From contig NZ_ARXS01000019.1 in the NCBI RefSeq assembly GCF_025532145.1, positions 17,492-81,491 of the forward strand: 64,000 nucleotides of DNA. Reading direction: 5' to 3'. Below the pieces are notes generated by a model. It was not told the origin of the DNA, did not search any database, and saw only the letters and a list, made by a program, of their open reading frames with translations. Origin of the DNA: Alloalcanivorax balearicus MACL04. Lineage in GTDB: Bacteria > Pseudomonadota > Gammaproteobacteria > Pseudomonadales > Alcanivoracaceae. Each line of letters opens with the position of its first letter. Positions within the stretch are counted from its first letter, which is position 1. Shown here piece after piece: positions 33,332 through 42,150 of this stretch. Position numbers and translations under genes: made by a program.

Positions 33332-34060
33332 CTAGTACCAGACCCGGATACCGGCCACCAGCATGGTGTCACTGGTGTCCTCGCCGTGGTCACGGGCGAA
33401 GTCGGCGGTGTCGCCGAATTTCTTCTCCCAATGTACGCCAATGTAAGGGGCGAACTCGCGGCGGATTTCATAGCGCAACCGCAATCCCGCTTCCACCGTG
33501 GCGAGCCCCTGGCCGATACCGAGGTCCCGATCCTCCTTGCCGTATAGGCTGGCTTCCACTTCCGGAGTCAGGATCAGCCGCTGCGTGAACAGCAACTCGT
33601 ATTCCGCTTCCAGACGCAGTTCGCTGTGGCCGGATTCGCCCAGGAACAGGTTGGCCTCGGTCTCGAAGAAGTAGGGAGCAACACCCATCACCCCGACACT
33701 GACCCAATCCCGGTTGGGATCGTCCGGTTGCCAGTCCCGGCGTACACCCAGTTGCCAGTCCCAGTAAGGCGCGAAGGCACGGCTCCAGGCCAGCCGGGTT
33801 TCCAGACTCTCGGTTTCGCCGCCCCGGTCCATGAGTCGCTCGCCTTCGGTGGCGAAATACAGCTTGTTGATATCACCGCCGTACCAGGCGTTGGCGGACC
33901 AGGCCGCCACTGTGCCGTCGTCGGCGTCACGGGCTTCCAACTGGTCCACCAGGATTTGACCGAAGCGGGCGGGAACGCCCTCCATGGCCAGAGCCGGTGT
34001 TCCGACGAACACGGCGATCAGTGCGACCAGCAGGCCGCTTAACGTCATTGATGCTTTCAT
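33332..34060 (-). CDS. copB: Copper resistance protein B
   Basis: Outer-membrane beta-barrel protein of 242 residues with a 25-residue signal peptide (MKASMTLSGLLVALIAVFVGTPALA). The barrel blocks LYFATEGERL, LAWSRAFAPYWDWQLGVRRDW, EAEYELLFTQRLILTPEVE and the C-terminal VAGIRVWY are typical of CopB/PcoB. The Met/His-rich segment that usually follows the signal peptide is absent, so it is a short form. The ATG overlaps the copA stop in an ATGA, which couples translation. Confidence 0.92.
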   Translation of the reverse strand: MKASMTLSGLLVALIAVFVGTPALAMEGVPARFGQILVDQLEARDADDGTVAAWSANAWYGGDINKLYFATEGERLMDRGGETESLETRLAWSRAFAPYWDWQLGVRRDWQPDDPNRDWVSVGVMGVAPYFFETEANLFLGESGHSELRLEAEYELLFTQRLILTPEVEASLYGKEDRDLGIGQGLATVEAGLRLRYEIRREFAPYIGVHWEKKFGDTADFARDHGEDTSDTMLVAGIRVWY

Positions 34061-36009
34061 GAGCGGCTCTCCTCGTCGGTGTGGTGTTGATGGCGTGGCA
34101 CCACGCGCACTTCCCGGAACATGCCCGCTTCCATGTGATAGAGCAGGTGGCAATGGTAGGCCCACCGTCCCAGGGCATCGGCACGAACCAGATAGCTGAG
34201 TTTTTCTCCGGGTTTCACCAACAGGGTGTGTTTGCGCAGCAGACGCCCATCGCCCAGTTCCAGATCACTCCACAGACCGTGCAGGTGGATCGGGTGGTGC
34301 ATCATGGTGTCGTTCACCAGGGTCAGCCGCACTCGTTCGTTGTGATACAGCTCGAGCGGCTCGGCGTCGGCGAACGGGATGCCGTTGAAACTCCACATGT
34401 AGCGTTCCATGTTGCCGGTGAGGTGCAACACGATTTCCCGCTCCGGCTGCGTGCTGTCGGGCAGACCATGGGCGTATTCCAGGTCGGCGTAGGTGAGCAC
34501 TTTCCAGTCCCGGTCGCGTAGCCCGATGCCGGGATCGTCGAGCATCGGCACCGGAGACATGGCACGCATGTCCACGCCAGGACCGTATTCACTGTCGGCG
34601 TGTTCCGTGGCGCTTTGTCGGGCCGGCAGATCCGGGTTGTCCGCCGAGACCGCGAAGGGCACGGCGGCGTTGGTGTCGTGGTTGGTGTGCCCCATGGCCG
34701 AGTGGTCCATCCCGTCCTGCGTGCCGTGGCTCATCCCCTGATGGTTCATGCTTCCATGATCCATGCCGCCGGACATATCGCCATGGTTCATATCCCCAGG
34801 GTCCATGCCGCCATGATTCATGCGAGAGTGGTCCATGGTCTTCATGGCGCCACTGTCGTGTCCCATGGCTCCGTGATCCATGGCGCCCATGCCCATTTCC
34901 CGGTGCCCGAGCAGCGGCACCGGGTCCAGCTCCGGCACTTCGGCACTGAGCGAGGGATCCGGCGTCAGGGTGCCACGGGCGTAGCCGGACCGGTCGATGG
35001 TTTGCGCGAACAGGGTATAGGCGCGGTGATCCTTCGGCTCGACGATCACGTCCAGGGTTTCCGCCACACCCAGGCGGCACTCGTGGAAGCGCACCGGTTT
35101 CACTGGCTGGCCGTCCATGGCTACCACGGTCATATCCAGGCCGGGAATACGCAGGTCGAAGATGGTCATGGCGCTGGCGTTGATGAAGCGCAGCTTGATG
35201 CGCTCGCCGGGCTCGAAGCGGGCTTGCCAGTTGGCGGCCGGGGTATGGCCGTTGACCAGGAAGCTGTAGGTGTAACCGGTCACATCCGCCAGATCGGTCT
35301 CGCTCATGCGCATCCGGTTCCACATGTGGCGATCCTTGAGCGTCCGCACCACGCCTTTCTCACGGAAATCCCTCAGCGTGTCGAACAGCGTCCGTTCGCT
35401 GAAATTGTAGTAGTGGCTGAGTTTTTTCAGCGTGGCGTAGATGCGCTTGGGATCCTGGTCGCTCCAGTCGGAAAGCACCACCGCGTAATCGCGATCCACC
35501 GTATGCGGGTCCGGTTCCGCCGGATCAATAATCAGGCCGCCGTACAGGCCGCTCTGCTCCTGAAAACCGGAGTGACTGTGATACCAGTAAGTGCCGCTTT
35601 GCCGCAGCGGAAACTGGTAGGTAAAGGTTTCGCCGGGGGCGATACCGTCGAAGGACAACCCCGGCACGCCGTCCATCTGGAACGGCAGCAGCAGGCCGTG
35701 CCAATGGATCGAGGTGGTTTCCGGCAGATGATTGGTCACTCTCAAAGTCACCGTCTCGCCTTCACGCCAACGCAAGGTCGGCGCCGGCAGGCTGCCGTTG
35801 ACCAGGGTGGCGGGCCGGTTGCGGCCGGTCAGATTCACATCGGCGGCGCCGATGTTCAGTTGGAATTGGTTGCCACGCAGCTCCGGCGCGCCGGTCTGGC
35901 CCTGGCGGGCGAATAATTGTGTCGGGGTGAGCCCCAGGCCCAGAGCGGTACCGCCCAGAGCCAGGCCCTGCACGAAGCGACGGCGGGGCAGGGAAAAAGA
36001 CGTCGTCAT
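34057..36009 (-). CDS. copA: Multicopper oxidase CopA, Tat-exported
   Basis: Periplasmic copper oxidase of 650 residues. The Tat signal contains RRRFVQG at 9-15. Copper ligands are in HWHG, WYHSHSGFQ, HPIHLHG and HCHLLYHME. Residues of about 370-460 form a low-complexity Met/His/Gly-rich segment with repeated MDHG/MNHG/MGHD units, the copper-binding insert of PcoA/CopA proteins. GAGGAGAA precedes the ATG. It follows the small Cys/His protein and is coupled to copB; the CueR-like promoter at 36425-36456 probably drives all three. Confidence 0.95.
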   Translation of the reverse strand: MTTSFSLPRRRFVQGLALGGTALGLGLTPTQLFARQGQTGAPELRGNQFQLNIGAADVNLTGRNRPATLVNGSLPAPTLRWREGETVTLRVTNHLPETTSIHWHGLLLPFQMDGVPGLSFDGIAPGETFTYQFPLRQSGTYWYHSHSGFQEQSGLYGGLIIDPAEPDPHTVDRDYAVVLSDWSDQDPKRIYATLKKLSHYYNFSERTLFDTLRDFREKGVVRTLKDRHMWNRMRMSETDLADVTGYTYSFLVNGHTPAANWQARFEPGERIKLRFINASAMTIFDLRIPGLDMTVVAMDGQPVKPVRFHECRLGVAETLDVIVEPKDHRAYTLFAQTIDRSGYARGTLTPDPSLSAEVPELDPVPLLGHREMGMGAMDHGAMGHDSGAMKTMDHSRMNHGGMDPGDMNHGDMSGGMDHGSMNHQGMSHGTQDGMDHSAMGHTNHDTNAAVPFAVSADNPDLPARQSATEHADSEYGPGVDMRAMSPVPMLDDPGIGLRDRDWKVLTYADLEYAHGLPDSTQPEREIVLHLTGNMERYMWSFNGIPFADAEPLELYHNERVRLTLVNDTMMHHPIHLHGLWSDLELGDGRLLRKHTLLVKPGEKLSYLVRADALGRWAYHCHLLYHMEAGMFREVRVVPRHQHHTDEESRS

Positions 36010-36082
36010 AAGACGTTCTCCTCAATAGAAAACTAAAGACGCCACCCGTATGCGGGGGCGCGTGTTTCGATGGGAAAACAGT

Positions 36083-36418
36083 CTAGATGGACGGTGGGCG
36101 CCACGGTGGCGTGGGGAAACCGGCGAACCGCTGGCCCGGAGAGGCAAGGCGATCCGAGGCGGGTCGTTGAGGGGCCCGGACCGAATTGGCCGCGGTGGTC
36201 AAGGCGCCGCCCTGACAGGCCTGCAGGCAAGTGCAGCCTTCCGCGTCGCCGGCGTGGTGAGGGCAGGGATGATACTCCCGCATTTCGCCGCTGGCGCAGG
36301 GGTGATCGCCGCCATGGTGGGAAGCCATGGCGGGGGCCGGGCTCAGCAGAGCCCAGGCTATCAATAATCCGGCGAGCAGCGTTGCCACGGGCCGGAAGGC
36401 GGCGGAAACGGGAATCAT
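36083..36418 (-). CDS. Small exported Cys/His-rich protein of the cop operon
   Basis: A 111-residue protein with a Sec signal peptide (MIPVSAAFRP to PAMA) and a mature part with HHGGDHPC, HPCPHHAG and CTCLQAC, suited to metal binding. I do not recognise the family. The ATG at 36418 coincides with the predicted start of transcription, so the message would be leaderless; the upstream in-frame ATG at 36445 lies inside the promoter and is excluded. It is the first gene before copA. A similar small exported protein precedes the RND efflux operon at 55195. Confidence 0.68.
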   Translation of the reverse strand: MIPVSAAFRPVATLLAGLLIAWALLSPAPAMASHHGGDHPCASGEMREYHPCPHHAGDAEGCTCLQACQGGALTTAANSVRAPQRPASDRLASPGQRFAGFPTPPWRPPSI

Positions 36419-36424
36419 GGTGTG

Positions 36425-36456
36425 CTTATACAACCCCGGGGTCACCCCCGGGTCAA
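36425..36456 (-). promoter_or_regulatory. MerR/CueR-type copper promoter
   Basis: On the minus strand, TTGACC (36451-36456) and TATAAG (36425-36430) are separated by 20 bases, the long spacer of MerR-family promoters. The spacer region holds a near-perfect dyad, ACCCGGGGG-T-GACCCCGGGGT, like CueR operators. The gene layout (cop genes downstream) supports copper control. No cueR gene is in the window. Confidence 0.7.
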
Positions 36457-36459
36457 GCC

Positions 36460-38073
36460 TTATGCCGGCGCAGGAACCGCTTTTTCGCTCTGGAGCAGGT
36501 CGTGATCGTCCGCTGTCCCGGTCCGTGGCGGGGTCTTGACCTGAAAGCGGGCCACATACAGGCGCAGTTGCTGGCTCTGATCCGCCAGGCGTTGGGCGGC
36601 GGAGAAGCTTTCCTGCACCAGCCGGGCGTTTTGCTGGGTCATCATGTCCATTTGCGTGATTGCCTCATTGGCCTGGCCGATGCCCTGGCTCTGCTCATTG
36701 GAGGCGGTGGAGATTTCGCTTACCAGGGTGCTGAGACGGCTGATGTCCGCCACCATGCCGGTGATGATCTCGCCGGTGCCGCGCACCTGCTGGCTGCCGG
36801 TGGCGACCAGGGTGCCGGCGCTTTCGATCAAGGTCTTGATCTCGCCAGCGGCCTCGGCGCTGCGGCTGGCCAGATTGCGCACCTCTTCCGCCACCACCGC
36901 GAACCCGCGGCCCTGCTCTCCTGCGCGGGCCGCCTCCACGGAAGCGTTGAGAGCCAGAATATTGGTCTGGAACGCGATCTCGTCGATGGCATCGACGATG
37001 GCGCTCATCTGCTCGGCGCTGTCATGGATGCTGCCCATGGTCTGGATCACGGTATCCATGGCGTCGCTGCCGCGGCGGGCATCGCCGGCGGTACTGTTGG
37101 CCAGGTGCCGTGCCTGCTCGGCGTGGTCCGCGTTCTGCTGCACGGTGGTGGTGAGCTGTTCCATGCTGGCGGCGGTTTCGGTGAGTGAGGCGGCTTGCTG
37201 TTCGGTGCGGGTGGCCAATTCGTCGTTGCCGGCCTTGATGTCTTCCACCGCGGTATTGACGATGTCGGCACTGCGGTGAATGTCGCCCACGGTGGCGCCG
37301 AGGGACTGGCGCATCCGTTCGATGTCGAACAGCAGGCTGCCGGTGTCGCCGTCTTTCAACCGCGTGGGTTGGCTCAGGTCCCCTTCGCTGATATAGCGCA
37401 CCGCCTCGGCGGCGTAACCGGGTTCGCCACCAAGCCGGCGCAGCACGCCGCGAATGATCGCGCCCATCAGCAGTGTCAGCGGAATGCCCAGGGCCAGCAG
37501 GAACAGCAGCGACTGAGTGAGGCTGGCGTAAAAGGCGTCGTTGATGTCATCGATGTAGACGCCGGCGCCCAGGTACCAGTCCCAGCGCGGGTAATGCACA
37601 TGCAGGGACGATTTTTTCGCCAGGCCCTCCTGACCGGGATGCACCCAGAGGTAATCGACGAACCCGTCGCCGTTTTTCACCGCCTCCATGAACTCCCGGA
37701 ACAGATAGCGCCCTTCCTCGTTCTGGTAGTCCCACATGTTGGTGCCCTTGGCGAGCGCCGGGTGGGTCAGCATGAGATGATTTTCATCAAAGGCGTACAG
37801 ATAACCGCGCCCTTCGTCATAGGTCATATCGCGAATCAGTTCCTCGGCGCGCTGCCGGGCCTCGGTTTCGCTGATGGCGCCGGAAGCGGCCAGCCGGGCC
37901 TGTCCATCAATGGCGTTGAGGGCCGAATCCACGTACTGGGACAGCCCGGTCTTGCGCTCGGTCAGAATGGTCTGGCGGTTTTCCCAGGCGGTCCAGCCCG
38001 CCAGGAGCAGCATCGCCAGCCACAGTAACCCGAGCATGCCCCACAGTTGTCGGGTCATGGTCCACTGCTTCAT
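36460..38073 (-). CDS. Methyl-accepting chemotaxis protein, single Cache sensor
   Basis: A 537-residue receptor: TM1 at about 8-28, a periplasmic sCache_2 domain ([44 protein letters not shown]), TM2 at about 188-208, HAMP, and the signalling domain with the hairpin tip [36 protein letters not shown]. This sensor type binds small carboxylates in known cases; the ligand here is unknown. There is no C-terminal CheR pentapeptide. GAGG precedes the ATG. Its stop lies only three bases beyond the cop promoter. Confidence 0.93.
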   Translation of the reverse strand: MKQWTMTRQLWGMLGLLWLAMLLLAGWTAWENRQTILTERKTGLSQYVDSALNAIDGQARLAASGAISETEARQRAEELIRDMTYDEGRGYLYAFDENHLMLTHPALAKGTNMWDYQNEEGRYLFREFMEAVKNGDGFVDYLWVHPGQEGLAKKSSLHVHYPRWDWYLGAGVYIDDINDAFYASLTQSLLFLLALGIPLTLLMGAIIRGVLRRLGGEPGYAAEAVRYISEGDLSQPTRLKDGDTGSLLFDIERMRQSLGATVGDIHRSADIVNTAVEDIKAGNDELATRTEQQAASLTETAASMEQLTTTVQQNADHAEQARHLANSTAGDARRGSDAMDTVIQTMGSIHDSAEQMSAIVDAIDEIAFQTNILALNASVEAARAGEQGRGFAVVAEEVRNLASRSAEAAGEIKTLIESAGTLVATGSQQVRGTGEIITGMVADISRLSTLVSEISTASNEQSQGIGQANEAITQMDMMTQQNARLVQESFSAAQRLADQSQQLRLYVARFQVKTPPRTGTADDHDLLQSEKAVPAPA

Positions 38074-38140
38074 ATCTGAGCCTCTTTATTGTTGTCTCCA
38101 AGAGAGCTATCGGCAGAAGCGGCTTCAGGTTGATAGGGCG

Positions 38141-38695
38141 CTATCCGGTCAAGGCGGTACCGCGCGAAACGCGCTGGCTGAGCAGCCAGCGCAGATCATC
38201 GAAGCCGCGCCGCCACTCGCCGATACCGGAGGCGCTGTTGATATGCCCCAGATCGCCGCCATTGCGAAAAGCACAGCCCCAATCCCGGGCCAGGCGGCGG
38301 GCTTCATCCAGGCTCATCCAGGGGTCGCTGGTGCTGGCCACCAGACGGGCCGGGACGGTCAGGGGGGCGGGCAGGCGTCGCGGCGAAGTCTCCGGCAGGG
38401 CCGGAGCCACCAACAACAATCCGGCCACCCGCCGTGGCCGGGTTGCGGTCCAGTGAGCCGCGGCCACGCAACCGAAGCCGTGGGCAATAAGCACGAAGGG
38501 GGACGGTAAAGCGTCGGCGGTCAGGTCGAGCCCATCCAGCCAGAAGGCCAGCTCGGTGTTTTGCCAGTCCGACAGCGTCAGGCTGTGCAGCCAGGGTAAA
38601 TGGGTTTGCCAGCGTTGCTGCCAATGATCCGGATCGCTGCCATGCAGTCCGGGCACCAACAGTCCATGGAAGGGGGCGTTTTCGCGGGCGGACAT
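38141..38695 (-). CDS. RBBP9/YdeN-like alpha/beta hydrolase lacking the nucleophile Ser
   Basis: A 184-residue alpha/beta hydrolase-fold protein. PGLHGSDPDHWQQRW opens the family, and Asp124 (STSDPWMSLD) and His151 (LGHINSASG) of the triad are present. The nucleophile elbow reads LIAHGFGC, so Gly73 stands where the paralogue at 47577-48182 has Ser (LIAHSLGC). A loss of hydrolase activity is likely. The ATG at 38695 has GGGAG upstream. Confidence 0.85.
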   Translation of the reverse strand: MSARENAPFHGLLVPGLHGSDPDHWQQRWQTHLPWLHSLTLSDWQNTELAFWLDGLDLTADALPSPFVLIAHGFGCVAAAHWTATRPRRVAGLLLVAPALPETSPRRLPAPLTVPARLVASTSDPWMSLDEARRLARDWGCAFRNGGDLGHINSASGIGEWRRGFDDLRWLLSQRVSRGTALTG

Positions 38696-38823
38696 TATCA
38701 ATGCTCCCATTGATAAGGAGGGGGAGCGTCAGCATAGGCAGGGGAGTTGTCGCTTTCTTTACCGGTGCGGGAAGAGGTGATGACAACCGCCCTTTCCAGT
38801 GTCGCCGGTGGGTGGAGGCGCCT

Positions 38824-39639
38824 TCAAGGGAAGGCGCCCCGCCGCCAGGTGGGGCCGGTTAGGCCTTCCGCTGGCGGTGCCAGCGCGCGCGCCTGCACGT
38901 GGCTGAGCCCGTGCCGCAGGGCGAGGTCAGTGGCCAGGCCCAGTTGCAGGGTGAACGGCGTGCCGAATCGCGCGGCGGCATCAAGCACGATGTCACGCCG
39001 TGACGCCTCCAGTTCGGGGGCCAGTTTCACCATGTTCGGGGCCAATGCGTCCCAAAGCGTGGCGGTCGGTGCCGAGGTCACGTTATCCAGGGCGATGCGA
39101 TAGCCGTGGCGGCGATAGCTCTCCACTGCCTGGCGCGGGTCTCCGGTACCGGTGGGATCGTGACGGATCTCCAGGATCACCTGTTCCGGCGTCAGCCCGC
39201 ACTGGCGCAGAATCTGTTCGAAGGCGAGGCCGTGATCCTGCCGTACGCTGGCCAGGTGGCGCGGGTGGATATTCAACGAGAGCAGGCCGCCCGTGTCCGG
39301 CTGCAGCAGAAAGTTCAACGCGTGCACCGTGCGGCACAGGCGGTCCAGATAGACAATCTCGTCAGCGCTGGTGGGAATCATGAACAGCGCCTGCGGTGAT
39401 AACGGACCGCCCTTGCCGTGTACCGACAACAACGCCTCATGACCGTAAACCCCTTCCTGGCAGAGAGGCAGGATCGGTTGGAAGCGGCTGCTCAGAACCA
39501 GGCCGGCGTAGTCGGCCACCACCACATCACCCTGCATGCGCAGAGTGTCTCTAGGGGCAATGGCATCACCGTATTGGCGGCGTTGTTCACGATTGAAATA
39601 ATCGACGAGGTCGTTCAAGGGCATGGCGGGTCCATCCAT
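38824..39639 (-). CDS. Degenerate EAL-domain protein
   Basis: A 271-residue protein with one EAL-type domain after about 45 residues. Glu68-Ala-Leu, Asn123 (LSLNIHPRHL), Glu157, Asp185 and Lys205 are kept. The second Asp of the DDFG loop is Asn186 (LDNVTS), and the late catalytic Glu block reads LQLGLAT. Two metal-site positions are therefore lost, so it more likely binds c-di-GMP or a partner than cleaves it. The ATG at 39624 is an alternative start. It diverges from the porin-sulfate operon across an AT-rich gap. Confidence 0.75.
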   Translation of the reverse strand: MDGPAMPLNDLVDYFNREQRRQYGDAIAPRDTLRMQGDVVVADYAGLVLSSRFQPILPLCQEGVYGHEALLSVHGKGGPLSPQALFMIPTSADEIVYLDRLCRTVHALNFLLQPDTGGLLSLNIHPRHLASVRQDHGLAFEQILRQCGLTPEQVILEIRHDPTGTGDPRQAVESYRRHGYRIALDNVTSAPTATLWDALAPNMVKLAPELEASRRDIVLDAAARFGTPFTLQLGLATDLALRHGLSHVQARALAPPAEGLTGPTWRRGAFP

Positions 39640-39660
39640 GAAACGTCAATGGAACCACCA

Positions 39661-39745
39661 GGATAAGGGAAAAGTTATTATATTTAAAAAGAATAAATAA
39701 ATAGAAATATATTCCTTTTTGATCTTTTTGTTTTCTCGTTAGCAT
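39661..39745 (+). promoter_or_regulatory. AT-rich regulatory region upstream of the porin-sulfate genes
   Basis: About 80 bases of nearly pure A/T in otherwise GC-rich DNA, between the divergent EAL and porin genes. No clear -35/-10 pair stands out. Activator sites of the CysB type are AT-rich, so this is a plausible place for sulfur control, but I cannot define a site. Confidence 0.4.
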
Positions 39746-39832
39746 CGTCCTCATCATCGACAAAGGATGCCCACCCGACCTCGGGAGGCGTTGCTTTTCA
39801 TTTTTGCGCAACGCTGTTTTGGAGAACACCGA

Positions 39833-40837
39833 ATGAAACTCGGGAACGCACTGGGGATCGGCCTGTTGGGGGCACTGCCTTGGGTCGCGGGAGCCAACGG
39901 CCCGGCTTTGTACGGCAAGATCAATGTTTCGCTGGAGAACGTGGATTTCGAAGGCGCCAGCCTGGCCGGCGCTGGCGACAACGACCAGTGGGAACTGAAT
40001 TCCAACGCCTCGCGCCTGGGGATCAAAGGGGATTTTGATCTTGAGGTGGGCGGCCTTAAAGCCCTCTACCTGGCGGAGTACGGCATCGACGTGGACGGCG
40101 ACGATGACGACACCTTCAGCAAACGTAACATTTACGCCGGCCTGGCCGGGGCTTTCGGCACTCTGCGTGCCGGCAACATCGACAGCCCGCTGAAAAGCAT
40201 CGAGGGCAAGGTCGATCAGTTCAATGACCTGTACGGTGACATTGACCATTTCCTTGGCGGGCAGACCCGTAACAAGAACAGCGTCCAGTATCTGAGCCCG
40301 ACGCTGCTGGGTGGCTTGTCGGTGCATGGCGCGTTCTCGCCGGGGGAACAGGAGGACACCGATGACAATGGCGAGCCGGATGACGATCTTGCCGATGTGG
40401 TGTCCCTGGCTCTGGCCTGGCAGCGCGACGGTTTTTATGCCGCCCTCGCTTACGAAAAGGATCAGGCGGCCCGGCGGGCGGTGGACGGTTTTCGCCGTGC
40501 CGACATTCTGCGCGCGGTCACCACCTACCGCTGGCGCGTCCTGGAACTCGGTGCGCTCTACCAGCAGGCCAGGGATACCGCGCCGGGCAGCGACCTGGAA
40601 GATCGCGGCTACCTGATCAGCGCCGCCTGGCATGTGGATGAGCGGTTTACGCTGAAAGCCCAGGGCGGTGAAAACCGCGGAGAGGAAAGCGACGAAAAGC
40701 TGACGCTCTGGGCCCTGGGGGCCGACTACAGCCTGGGTCGCAATACCGTGGCTTATCTCTATCTGTCCAACCTGGAGCGGGACCGGGCCGGCGCTGAGGA
40801 TCGTGCCGTCGGCACCGGTCTGGCCTTTAAATTCTGA
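39833..40837 (+). CDS. Gram-negative porin
   Basis: Outer-membrane general-type porin of 334 residues: a signal peptide of about 20 residues (MKLGNALGIGLLGALPWVAGA), the start LYGKINVSLE, the block SNASRLGIKGDFDLEVGGLKALYLAEYG, FSKRNIYAGLAGAFGTLRAGNIDSP and the C-terminal Phe (LAFKF) recognised by the Bam complex. GGAG lies eight bases before the ATG. It ends 35 bases before oscA, so it may be co-transcribed with the sulfate uptake genes and admit sulfur compounds. Confidence 0.9.
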   Translation: MKLGNALGIGLLGALPWVAGANGPALYGKINVSLENVDFEGASLAGAGDNDQWELNSNASRLGIKGDFDLEVGGLKALYLAEYGIDVDGDDDDTFSKRNIYAGLAGAFGTLRAGNIDSPLKSIEGKVDQFNDLYGDIDHFLGGQTRNKNSVQYLSPTLLGGLSVHGAFSPGEQEDTDDNGEPDDDLADVVSLALAWQRDGFYAALAYEKDQAARRAVDGFRRADILRAVTTYRWRVLELGALYQQARDTAPGSDLEDRGYLISAAWHVDERFTLKAQGGENRGEESDEKLTLWALGADYSLGRNTVAYLYLSNLERDRAGAEDRAVGTGLAFKF

Positions 40838-40872
40838 CACCCATTAACCAACGGAACCAAGGAGTAGGCGAC

Positions 40873-41046
40873 ATGGCTCGGCCTGACACGCATCGCAACC
40901 CGGCGTCGGATGAGGTGGATCTGGCCACACTGGTGACGTCGCTGATCAAGGATCTGCGCTTTGGCGCCGTGGAAATCATTGTCCACGAAGGCCGCGTGGT
41001 GCAGGTGGAACGCAAGGAAAAATACCGTTTCGACAAGCCGCGTTGA
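40873..41046 (+). CDS. oscA: OscA/YezD family small protein (DUF2292)
   Basis: A 57-residue protein with the DUF2292 core LIKDLRFGAVEIIVHEGRVVQVERKEKYRF. Proteins of this family precede sbp/cysTWA in Pseudomonas, where OscA is needed for use of organosulfur compounds; the function is not known in molecular terms. AAGGAG precedes the ATG. It lies between the porin gene and sbp, exactly where oscA is expected. Confidence 0.85.
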   Translation: MARPDTHRNPASDEVDLATLVTSLIKDLRFGAVEIIVHEGRVVQVERKEKYRFDKPR

Positions 41047-41139
41047 ACGGCTGAAGCCACTCAACCCGGCTTGCGGCCGACCGGACCACCGGAGGTCTCC
41101 AACACATTCGTAACCCTCGTTTTTTGTGGAGACTGTACC

Positions 41140-42138
41140 GTGAAGTTCACTCGCTTTTTCGTCGTGGCCGCACTTGGCCTGGCCCTGTCCTCCCCGGCCC
41201 TGGCGGACCGGGAAATCCTCAACGTGTCCTACGACCCCACCCGGGAGTTGTACGAAGCGTTCAACAAGGACTTTATCAAACACTGGCAGGAAGAAACCGG
41301 CGAAACGCTGGTGGTGCGCCAGTCCCATGGTGGCGCCGGCAAACAGACCCGCGCGGTCATCGATGGTCTGGAAGCGGACGTGGTCACCCTGGCGCTGGCC
41401 TATGACATTGACGCCATCGCCGAGAAGACCGGCAAGATTCCCGCCGACTGGCAGAAACGTTTGCCCAATAACAGCGCGCCCTATACCTCAACCATTGTGT
41501 TCCTGGTGCGTAAGGGCAATCCCAAGGGGCTCACGGATTGGGACGATTTGGTGAAGCCGGGGATCGAGGTGATCACGCCGAACCCGAAGACTTCCGGCGG
41601 CGCGCGCTGGAATTACCTGGCCGCCTGGGCCTACGCCAAACAGAAATACGGCTCCGAGGATGCCGCCAGGGATTTCATCACCAAGCTGTACCAGCAGGTG
41701 CCGGTACTGGACTCCGGTGCCCGTGGCGCCACCACCACTTTCGTGCAGCGGGGCATCGGCGATGTGCTGCTGGCCTGGGAAAACGAAGCGCTGTTGGCGA
41801 TCAATGAACTGGGTAAAGGAGAGTTCGAGATAGTGGTGCCCTCGGTGTCCATTCTTGCCGAACCACCGGTAACGGTGATCGACAAGAACGCCGAAAAGCA
41901 CGGCACCACCGACGTGGCCAAAGCCTATCTGGCGTATCTCTATACCCCGGTTGGCCAGAAGCTGGCGGCGGAAAACTACTATCGGCCCACCGATCCGGAG
42001 GTGGCTCGTGAGTACGCCGACCTGTTCCCCGAGGTGAATCTGATTACCGTGGACAGCGCCTTTGGCGGCTGGCGGGAAGCGCAGAAGACGCACTTCAACG
42101 ACGGCGGCGTGTTCGACCACATCTACCAACCCCGGTGA
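41140..42138 (+). CDS. sbp: Sulfate ABC transporter substrate-binding protein
   Basis: Periplasmic sulfate/thiosulfate-binding protein of 332 residues with a signal peptide ending SSPALA. The family blocks [63 protein letters not shown] and [27 protein letters not shown] are all present. The start is GTG at 41140 with GGAG upstream; the longer reading frame back to 41071 lies before the signal peptide. It feeds CysTWA. Confidence 0.95.
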   Translation: MKFTRFFVVAALGLALSSPALADREILNVSYDPTRELYEAFNKDFIKHWQEETGETLVVRQSHGGAGKQTRAVIDGLEADVVTLALAYDIDAIAEKTGKIPADWQKRLPNNSAPYTSTIVFLVRKGNPKGLTDWDDLVKPGIEVITPNPKTSGGARWNYLAAWAYAKQKYGSEDAARDFITKLYQQVPVLDSGARGATTTFVQRGIGDVLLAWENEALLAINELGKGEFEIVVPSVSILAEPPVTVIDKNAEKHGTTDVAKAYLAYLYTPVGQKLAAENYYRPTDPEVAREYADLFPEVNLITVDSAFGGWREAQKTHFNDGGVFDHIYQPR

Positions 42139-42150
42139 GCGGATAACCTC

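Noticed and set aside
39767..39832. Upstream extension of the porin start
   Set aside because: The signal peptide begins at 39833 with a good RBS; the extension would bury it.
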